A stretch of DNA of 20,665 bases, taken from assembly GCA_015499985.1 (NCBI GenBank), contig JAAAUF010000714.1, positions 993-21,657 on the forward strand, given 5' to 3'. The DNA is from Haplosporangium gracile (Eukaryota > Mortierellomycota > Mortierellomycetes > Mortierellales > Mortierellaceae). Position 1 is the stretch's first letter. Every line of letters starts with the position of its first letter. The notes beneath the pieces were generated by a model. It saw only the letters and a list, made by a program, of their open reading frames with translations, had not been told where the DNA came from and did not search any database. Position numbers and translations under genes: made by a program. Shown here piece by piece: positions 8,425 through 17,292 of the stretch.

Positions 8425-11400
8425 ATGCGGCCGACCAACAAATCTGAAATCGCCCACCAGTTTGCTCAGAAGTCGCCCACAGCCCTTCGTATGCGGACTA
8501 GGAGACGATCTCTCATTGGTCGCTCCAGAGCGTAAGGATCTTTTTTCTTCGTTCCATCTCGAATCAACTTTTTTTGTGCCTGGAAGCGCCGCATGAGTTT
8601 ATTTATTTCAGTTGTCTGGTGCCTGGTACCTGGATCCATTCAATAACCAATAGAAACTTTTTTTTTCCATACCTACTTATTTGCAGTAGTGTACCCTTTA
8701 ACGCCGGTTCACTTGGTTCGCAGCACAAGAGACAGGAGGATGGTGGTGGGGCTGACCAGCTGATTGTCTCGCTGCGAGGTGGAGATCGCGCCGCCAACTC
8801 GGCGGATGCCTCCCTAATAGGTATCCCCTTACAGAGGAATGTCCACGCATTGCAGGAGTATCTAATGGTCCTGGCCCCTCAGCGCCTCCCCTACGAGATT
8901 CAGATGGCCTCAGGATGGGATACGGGCTATCCGCCAGAGGAATTGGTCGGATTGATGCAGACATCTGTTGGAAAGGGATGGCACACGCCAAGGTAAACAG
9001 AGGAGTTAATTAAGTCGATAAATTGGATTGGCGAAGAAAACCTTTTGTTTTTGTCGCAGAAGGCGAACAATGCGAAAGGGGCGGAGAGCGCAAAAAGGGA
9101 TCGAGTCTAGGCAATTCTAAACGACTTTAAGCAAACGAAAAAGAACGCGAGACTGACGCAGTATCATCAATTTCTTTGCTACTCGCATAGGTTCGGAAGC
9201 TATCCACAGGATTTGGTGCTGAGGTTCTCTTGCGGACACTCCAGGATCCGACAGATTCAGATTTTATCGCACCAGTACAAGATTGCCAGCAAACTCGACT
9301 TTTGGATGGGCTCCTGGAAGGGAACGCAGGATGTCCAGACGGATCCTTCAGGAACGGGCACTCATTCAGGACGTGAAAGTAATAACGAATACGACAATAG
9401 CTTTGGAGGCATTGGAGAGAGAACCATTGATTATGATAATGATAACCACAACGAGGATAACCTTCGAGGCTCGAGGGACGACAGCCAGAAGAAGAGCCTC
9501 CCTGTGCTACAGTTTCAGAAACTTGGATCCATCTCATTCGACAGCAACGCCGCTTCGAACTACTCGAAGCGCGAGCTGCGATCCATCAATTTTGACGTCG
9601 AGGGCGAGTACCTGCGTGTGGTCATTCGGCAGTGCCATGTCAATCCTCTCAACATCTACCACCAGGCAAGTCAGTGATCTCGTGGTTGTTTATTGCTCAA
9701 AGCATTTTTTTTCACCCCCTGTGTGTTCGCACTTGATCCCGAGTCCTGACGACTGACCTTGATGTTTATTTACCACAACAAAATACTTCACAGGTTGCAA
9801 TTTTGGCATTGAACATTCTCGGAGAACCACTTGAGGATGAACTTCTCGGAGAATCGGAGCGCCTCAACTTTGATGAGGTAGGATCATGGCTGACAATGTA
9901 GGACTGGGTGTATTATTTATTTTCGCAAGATATCAAAAATAACCAAAGGTGCTGTTTCGTTATTTTAGTTTGAGGTTGTCAACGGACCTGGCCATGGCCT
10001 TTCAGAGACATCACTTGCTCACCCGACCTTCCCAGTCCCAGAAATGTCTCATGAGGCGCATGTTCTCTCGGACACAGTGCGCGCTTTATCAACCTTAGAC
10101 GTCAAGGAGCAGCCCCTGAACTATGTAGACCCAGAAATACAGAATCTTGTAAACGGATTCATCAAAGCAAAACTGGATGCCGTCAGAGGTAAACCTCCTT
10201 TGAACGCTGTACGTTTGCTATCGAGGCAATTCATTGTTGAACTTAAACAAAATAACTCACAACCTTCCTGCAACAATGTAATAGTGGAGGATTTCCCATC
10301 GGCCAAGCGATTCAAGTCTGGATATGAGGAATTGATAATGGTAAGTCTGAGCTCATTTTACTCATCCCTCGCCTCTTTTGCGAATGCATGCTCCTTCAGC
10401 GTTATATTTCAGTTTCATGTATTCACGTAAGCGCTCTTTGCGTTTCGTTTCTCTCCTCTTAGTTCGCGGAAGAAATTCAGGTGCTGGATACTCAAAAGTA
10501 CGAAGCAGCTGAGAACGAAGAGTTTGATTTGGCGCAGGAATTGAAGGTACAGAATGACCTTTGCGAGTTTGGGATGCTAAGGGAGGAACATGGATACCCT
10601 GAACATATCGCTTTAACGCCCTTATTTTGGCGGTTTACTCCTCATTTATTATTTGCGCATATAGGCTAAGGCAGCTGATGTGAAGGTCAGGATGTACGCC
10701 CAGCTTGCCTTAAATGGATTCAGTATTACGTGGACAGATGCAGTGGCGGTCGTCTCAATTCCATCATTCGAAGAGCAAACTTCTGAAGAACCTGTGGTTA
10801 CCGAAAAACCACGTACCATTGCAAGGGTAAGGACACTTTTACGGATAGTCAGGACACATCGTATGCCGTCACTTCCCTGTCCACATTGAGTCCTGACCTA
10901 AATATTGAAACGACCATTTTTAGAGCTACTCGGCTAGTCATTTGCCAAGAGCTTCAGACCCGCGCAATTCATCGAGTGGCAGCGCAGGAAGTGTTGGTCG
11001 ACGGGATCCTATCAGCCGAAAGAGCATCCCCGTGCCTGTCAGTCTGAACCGAAGTCCGTCCATTACTAGTGACAACAGCTCAGATCCGGACAAGACGAGG
11101 AGAGAAGAAAACTCAAGCAACATCCCTGTGTCATTCCCTAGATCACAAGGATCTTCTAGCGGACGGCACTCAATTAGTAACGCCAGTTTCTCTCGGTCAT
11201 TACTGCCATCTACTTCTCTGCCGACATTCAAGAGCCACTCTCGAACCCAACAGTCATCAGTAATACTGGATAACATCAAGGAACTCGGACCATTGGATCT
11301 GCCTGTCCCTTCAGCTGTCGGCTCAGACGAGATGGACGAGGAGAAAGTATATCAGTTGTCGGAACAGGAACAAAAGACATTTGCATTCACACTTGAGGTC

Positions 11401-14029
11401 TTTTCAGAAAAAATTGTGTCATATCTTATCAACCGTGATATCAACCATCGATTGTATGCTATCGAGTATATTAAGGAGCACTTGGAAAATGAACACGTCT
11501 CGGACGAGCCAGAGCAAGCTGGAGATCGGGCGATTTTGGCGAGAGCTGTCTTTCAAGTTATCTTGACCGCTCTGTCAGATACGCGTGAAAAGGTGGTCTC
11601 CATCACCTTGGCATTACTTGACCAAGTTGTCCGTAAGTCATAGATGTATCTGTATTGGATTGTTTACTATGATTGCACTCCAGATCGTTGTCATTCTAAA
11701 CGAATTCTTCTTCTTTAAACACGATGATAGGGTTTTGTGTTCAAAACGAGGTCCCCAACTCCATTGCTTATCGATCGCTGGAGCCGATATTTGCACTTTT
11801 GCTAGTCAAAGCCTCAGACCTCAACACCCGTGTGGCGCAAGGAGCGATTGACAGGATTGTGATGCTGTGTGATGATTTCAGGAGGCAGCCTTATGCCATC
11901 TTGCCATTAGCATTCCGGCCAGCAAGGACAACGGTCCTTTACAGACAGGCCCAATCACGCGTTGAAATTATTGCCAGACTTGTGGATGAGTTTGGTGTCT
12001 ATGACCGAATCGCTGGCAAAGGGACCGCAGGCGGTCTCGAGTTCGAGGTAAAATATATTGAAATGCCCTGCTAATGAGCAAAAAAAAGTTTGCCTTCGCG
12101 TGAAGTAGTTATTAACTTCTTTTCGCATTAAATCAAACTTGATTATAGAGCATCACAGAGTTTGCGAACCCCTATCTGAGTCATACGAACGGGGAGGTTC
12201 GCGTAGCAACACGCAAGCTTATTATTGACGTCTGCAAGTTCTTGAACAAGACCAGAGTCGAGCAGTTTCTTCCTGGCGTCAAGCCATTGCTCATCGAGGT
12301 ATGAAATGAAATGCCCATTGCTTTGCGATGTGTTCATGCGTACTTCGTAAGATATAAGTTTAACAAGTCGGTATTCTTGCTGTTGTCTTCTAGAGTATCC
12401 AAAGGGAATTAGAGCCAAAGAAGAGAGCCCCTCATACACCAGCTCCTTCCTCCTCACCTGCACCCTCTCGCTCAACATCCATGTCAACCCCCAAACCATC
12501 CCGATCGGACCTGAAGGCGAATATCTCGGACACATCAACAACGACAACCACAACCACTTCTTCAACCACCTCGACAGGGAGGCGCCAGATCCCTACTCCT
12601 GTCAAGGTGAATCTCCATATGGATTCGCTCAAGAGTCTCTTGGTCGAACCAGACTCTCCGGGCCAACCCAGATCCGGCCGTCAGTCTTCCCGACAGCGCT
12701 CAGATGCGGCTGTTGCTCACCAAGCGCGTCTGAAGATGCCCCTCCGGTCTTCCATCAAGGCTACCCAGGCACTCTACTCTGGCGTGCCGAAGAGTATGGT
12801 CAAGCGAAACACTGTACCGTCTCCAGATGAGGAAAACGAGTCTACCGCCTCTGAGGACATCAAGCTCAAGATCCCTCAAGTATCGTCTTCGTTATCGCGC
12901 CCAACCAGCCGGACAGTTCAGGAAAGACCCAAGCTAGGTTCGCTCAAGACAAAGATCTCTCGGCAGGATCTTTCTTCGTCCGAGCATCGGCTTTCCTCCC
13001 CAGGAGGCGGATCTCAGCGGAGCGCAGAGTCCTCGTCGTCGTCACGATCATCGACTGGCAAGGACCGAATGTGTGTCTTCTGTGATGAACGCAGCGATGC
13101 CTTTACGGATGAAGGGTTGGTGAAGCATTACTGGGGAGACTGTGTCATGCTCGCCAACTGTCCCTTCTGCAAAATCGTAAGTTCCATCCACAACCTGTAT
13201 TTCATGAGTAGGCGGCTGGTGGCTGTATTTGGTAACTGATATCCCAGTGTTCGTACTTTGTAGATTATCGAAGTTCCTACGCTCTCGGAGCACATGTTGA
13301 AGGAATGCCCAAGGCGAAAATTCGTCAAGCAATGTGAAAACTGTAGGGAGATCATGGCCGCCGACACCTATCTGGCCCACATTGCCTGTGGCTGTGTTGG
13401 TACGTGCTACTCAACATACTTTCTCTACGCCGTTATCGTTCCTATATTGTCATGCAGCTGCGCGGTAGACTAATCGAATCTCATCCCTAACAAATTTCTA
13501 CGTGATGATAGCCGTCCCTGAATCGACGGTAAAGTGTCCACTTTGCCAGGAGGTCATGTTCCCTGACGGCGAAACCGCCTGGAAACGCCATCTAAACCAA
13601 GGAGCAGGATGTCCCATGAACAAGAAGAAGGCAACCACACCTGCCACTCCTAAGCCAAGGACTCTTCTTTCCAGCGATCAACTCCTTTCACCCTCACCGT
13701 CCCACAGCGGCTCCACAATCCCTCGTTATAACCACTCTTCGTCATCATCATCCTTGCCTCTTTCACCGGCATCCATGCTCTCGACGCGCTCTGCTTCTTT
13801 TGGGAGCGGCACATCAACGACGACTACGGCGAATCGATACCGGAGCAGTACGACTCTTGCTTCTACCAATGTCTCGCCGACGTCCTCAACCAGTTCTTCG
13901 TTCATGCTGGAGAAGTCGGGCATCTTGCAGCATAACAAGAATCACCTCGCATCCTCGGGATCTTCGCCCAGTCTTGCATCCCTCACTGCTGTCTCCCATG
14001 CCCATGCCCATAATAGTCGAGACCGGTGA
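8425..14029 (+). CDS. CEP104: CEP104 homologue: jelly-roll / coiled-coil / TOG / zinc-finger microtubule plus-end protein
   Basis: CEP104 (FAP256 in Chlamydomonas) binds tubulin through its TOG domain, tracks plus ends with EB1 and caps ciliary tips (family knowledge). Fourteen exons: 8425-8531, 8687-8992, 9191-9665, 9794-9877, 9969-10188, 10285-10340, 10463-10546, 10665-10826, 10924-11632, 11731-12047, 12149-12298, 12394-13176, 13264-13399, 13512-14029; 1368 residues against about 925 in human. Jelly-roll domain about 100-324 (WHTPRFGSYPQDLVLRF, IRQIQILSHQYKIASKLDFW, VAILALNILGEPL), split by a ~60-residue acidic insert. Coiled coils about 350-470. TOG domain about 640-890. Four-part zinc-finger array about 1116-1230, with C1117, C1120, H1135, C1140, C1146 and C1149 first, ending TAWKRHLNQGAGCP. 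SxIP motifs at 563-566 and 1264-1267. Exon 3 uses a GC donor. ATG 8425 has A at -3; ATG 8865 (residue 96) is an alternative start. Confidence 0.93.
9666..9793 (+). other. GC-AG intron in CEP104
   Basis: Exon 3 ends ...TACCACCAG and is followed by GCAAGT; the acceptor is TTCACAG at 9787-9793. Only this junction joins IYHQ to VAILALNILGEPL in frame, the expected last strands of the jelly-roll domain. The nearby GT (GTCAGT) gives the wrong phase. CAG|GCAAGT matches the strong consensus that GC donors normally need. Confidence 0.85.
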
Positions 14030-14131
14030 TGAAAAAAGAGATGGAAAGCCGAGAATGAATAATGAAAGCATATAACTTCTCCTGTATGAGAGAGGAGTAG
14101 CTCTGCGTTGAAAAGACCCCATCTCCCTAAT

Positions 14132-14137
14132 AATAAA
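14132..14137 (+). terminator. CEP104 poly(A) signal AATAAA
   Basis: AATAAA lies about 100 bases downstream of the CEP104 stop (14027-14029), inside the 161-base convergent gap with the HAUS5-like gene. No other gene or RNA is seen in that gap. Confidence 0.55.
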
Positions 14138-14186
14138 AACTTCGCAATGACAAAACACAGATCCAAAGGATAATGAATCGGACTCT

Positions 14187-14192
14187 TTTATT
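14187..14192 (-). terminator. AATAAA overlapping the HAUS5-like stop codon
   Basis: On the minus strand the gene ends ATG TAA TAAAAG, so the stop codon TAA (14193-14191) is embedded in a TAATAAA hexamer context. If this is the working poly(A) signal, the 3' UTR would be only about 20-40 nt. A further downstream signal could be used instead. Confidence 0.35.
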
Positions 14193-17001
14193 ACATGAAT
14201 CGCATTCGCTTGGACTCGGCTGAAGCAGTAGAAGCGGTGTTACGATTTGGCTCGGCCTGTCCATGGCTCTGGGCTGTCGTCTCGAAACGAGAGGCAATCT
14301 TATGGCTACCATTCACCAACGACCTGATCTCCTCGGCTACAAAATTTGCAGCCTCTGTCTCCACAAAGACGCTCTCAATCTCGGTCGCAAGTGCTGTCTG
14401 GTAGTCTTTGTCGTATCTGACCAACGATCTCACAATCTCCTTGATCTCGGCCTCGAACTTGGATCCCAGGCTGTCGACAGTCAGTGCACCGCCTTCCTCC
14501 TCCTCCTCTTCCTCCTTTGAAGTCGTCCTGTAAGTCGAGGCGGTTGCCGAGAGGGAAGACGCGAGAATCTGTGAGGTTGTAAATTTCAAGGACTCTATTG
14601 TCTCGTTTTCGGAACGTGCAAGTCGGCCGTTCAAGTCCCTGGCTTTGGCGACGGCCATTTGACGGACTATGTTGTGACTCTGAAGTTTAGCCTTCTGCAG
14701 GATGAGCTGATCTGCTGACAGGGACGAAGATCCCGAGGTTTCATACCAGGCAAGGCCAGTAGTCTCCATTCCAGAATCGCTGCTCAACAAAGATGATCCT
14801 GCCCAACTTGGTCCAGGGAGTGGGATTAGGTGCGCATGACTTGCTTCGTAGACGATTTGACTCTGCTGGATAAGGTGCTGCAAAATCTTGATATCGTTCA
14901 CGCCAGTGGTGTTTCTGGCTTGCACAGAGGTCGAGAGTTGGGCGAGGCCCTGCAAGAGGGATTCAGTGATGTCACCCGCGACACTGTTGACTAGTGAAGG
15001 GACCTTTTCCTGATTCAATTTTACCAATTCCGTCACTTTTCTTACATTGTGCTGTGCCTGACGCTATTGTGAAAAAAACAAAAGACGAGCAGTCGTATGC
15101 AGGCAGTTAGCGAGTACACAAAAGCGTAACAACCACTGCGATCACCTCGGGATCACCAAAAAGCAGCACTTACCAATTTCTGATCCATCGCCCTGGAGGC
15201 TCGTCCAATACCCTCAATCTTCGCCTTCAACTCATCTGCAGCCATAAGGCGCTCGACCAGATTCTCCTGTTCAGTTTGAATAAACTCGAGCGCGGTTCTC
15301 AGACCCTGAAGAAAAGCCTTGGTCTCCTCTAATTCTTGCAAGAAATGGTTTGGTTTCTTTTCTTGGTCGCGTCGTTGGGCCCGGAACCGCATTTCGGTGT
15401 AGAGTTGAGACTTTTCGCGTTCGCAGGCTGCGACTTTGTTGAGTACCGATTCTACTTGGACCACTCTTTCAATGTGGTGCCCTCGGAACATCTGCGCCAC
15501 ACAAAAAAAGAAACGTCGTGGTCAACCTTCGCATTTTGGGAAGGATACAAGAGCAACAAAGCACGATAATGTTCAACCACATGGTTGTCCTTACGTGTAA
15601 AAGACTGCCGGCTTCGCTGGTTGCAGCGACTTCTGATCCTGATCCCGACTCTGCGAGCTTTTGATCCTTGATAGACTCGAGTGCAAGAAGTTGAGCCTTC
15701 TTGGATCCTGCAATGATCTCCAGAAAATGGCTCACGCCATCGTCAGTCTGCTGAAGGCGTTCGTACAAACTCTGTATGCTGCCACTTCGTCCTTCCGATG
15801 ATCCTCGAGTTGCATGTGATTGCCTAATGTAAACAAGAACTTGGTGTGAGTGTATTTGATTATCTATGAAGCTCAGGCATGGCAACTCGATATATCACTT
15901 ACTCTACAGCTACTAGCTTCAGAAGGCTGGATATCTCTTGCGCTGACTTCTGAAGAGCAACCTAAATATTGAAAAGGAATATATGGTCAGGTCAAAACAT
16001 TCATGTCACCACAATTATCAATACAACATGGCAAGCGATGTCATCGGTGTTCACCTCGAGCGTGTGTTGATTGGTCTCAGTTCTATGAACCAATGGTACG
16101 ATCTGTGTCTGGTGCAAGCGAGCCTGATACTCCTGAAAGACGCGGATGGTCTGCAACTCCTGCTGGTGGTGGATCTCCTTCACTGTCTGCAGTTGCCTCT
16201 GTTTCTTGATCCGCTCCTTGCATTCCGCAATCTCGCGTTCTATTATAGTGCGAGTACATTTTGTTTGTTCAACAACGTAGCGAGAAAGATGACGTCCGTA
16301 TTCAAGTGAGATCTACAATAGAAACTGGAAACTTACGTTTCCGGGCAATGGCAAGGGTGAGTTCGTGACACTGAAGTGTTCTTGCTTGTTGCTTTTGCCT
16401 CACTATAAGAGACTGTTGTTTTTTTGCCAGAGTTTGCTCCGCATTATGCTTGTTCTGCTTAGCTTTGCTTTGAATGGAGAAAAAAATCACGATAGAAAGG
16501 TGAGAATGTGCGTGGGAACCACGATAGTTTTACAGAAAAAAACTGCTTACGCCTGTGATGTAAAGACTTACGAACGGGGTTTGAGATTTTCTATGAGGTA
16601 TTCAAACATTGGTCCACAGGGTCCTTGGCACAAGCTAGTCGAACACAAAGACAAGTAAGAACGTGAGATAAGTTAGTGAACACGTAGTAAATTGGACTGT
16701 CAGTAAATGCAGCATCATTGAAAGGAGGTGAATACCTGGTAAGCGCTTGCAGGCTGTATTCAGGCTGTTCATTTCTGGAGGTAGAGGTGTAAAGGCTGAT
16801 CCGTGGACGGCTCCGTGCTCGAATGTCACCTCTGTCCGCTCGATAGTCGAGCTCAGTTGTGCTCCAGAAGTAGACACGTTCGGCCAGCTCTTGAGCAAGG
16901 CTGTTTTGTTCTTGTTCTTGTTGGTAGTCCTGGTGCTGCCTCTGGTTATGTGGGGCTGCGTTGTTGTGGTCAGTGACCCTCCTGGTCCATTGATGCTCCA
17001 T
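14191..17001 (-). CDS. HAUS5: HAUS5-like augmin complex subunit (coiled-coil protein)
   Basis: Augmin (HAUS) recruits gamma-tubulin to the sides of spindle microtubules for branching nucleation; HAUS5 is one of its long coiled-coil subunits (family knowledge). Exons in transcription order: 17001-16736, 16634-16572, 16467-16337, 16239-16055, 15961-15903, 15823-15595, 15491-15174, 15063-14191; 707 residues (human about 633), all phases consistent. The first ~65 residues are Q/N-rich. The diagnostic part is created by splicing exons 1-3: ALTSLCQGPCGPMFEYLIEN at about residues 86-105, then LKPRSKAKQNKHN. It matches the HAUS5 N-terminal pattern 'LCxGxxxxIWxYIxxHVxSxxTVKxIRxN'. Long helices rich in Gln/Glu/Lys/Arg follow (about 110-440), and a C-terminal helical part has an acidic E-run near 620. 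No membrane segment is seen. It is convergent with CEP104 (161 bases) and divergent from DNAJC11 (291 bases). Another microtubule-related coiled-coil protein remains possible. Confidence 0.66.
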
Positions 17002-17292
17002 TTGTTGTTTTTGTTGCTAAAGTGTATGTGGAGAATGGAGGAGAAGGAAACAATGGTGGCACTTTCTTTTTCTTCGCAGTTTGCACACGAAAAGTGATCA
17101 CAGAATAAAAAGAAAGTGGCTTCTGCCCCTGAGAGAAAAGATTCGCGGTTCAAATCTCATTGGCTGGGCTGGAAATGCCCATTTTTGGGTGGGGTTGGGA
17201 AGGAGGGAACAAAATTCGATCGTTCGGGTTCAAAAGATTCCTCTTCTTTCCTTCACTTACTTCCATTATACTTACATTCGACAATCACAACC
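17002..17292. promoter_or_regulatory. Short bidirectional promoter between HAUS5-like and DNAJC11
   Basis: Only 291 bases separate the two divergent start codons. An ATTGG at 17159-17163 is an inverted CCAAT box near the middle and could serve both genes (the binding site of the Hap/NF-Y complex in fungi; inference). The stretch next to DNAJC11 (17240-17280) is C/T-rich, as expected for a fungal leader. DNAJC11 has a near-ideal initiation context, CACAACCATGG. Confidence 0.5.

Noticed and set aside
9283..9756. Alternative plus-strand frame overlapping CEP104 exon 3
   Set aside because: It is out of frame with the conserved jelly-roll residues and runs through the GC-AG intron.
12432..12632. 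Minus-strand Val/Glu-rich frame
   Set aside because: It is antisense to the Thr/Ser-rich linker of CEP104.
13726..14166. Small frames on both strands around the CEP104 3' end
   Set aside because: They are antisense or shifted versions of the Ser/Thr-rich CEP104 tail and the short 3' UTR.
16365..17097. Plus-strand Leu-rich frames opposite the HAUS5-like exons
   Set aside because: They are shadows of minus-strand coding sequence; the spliced minus-strand model explains the region.
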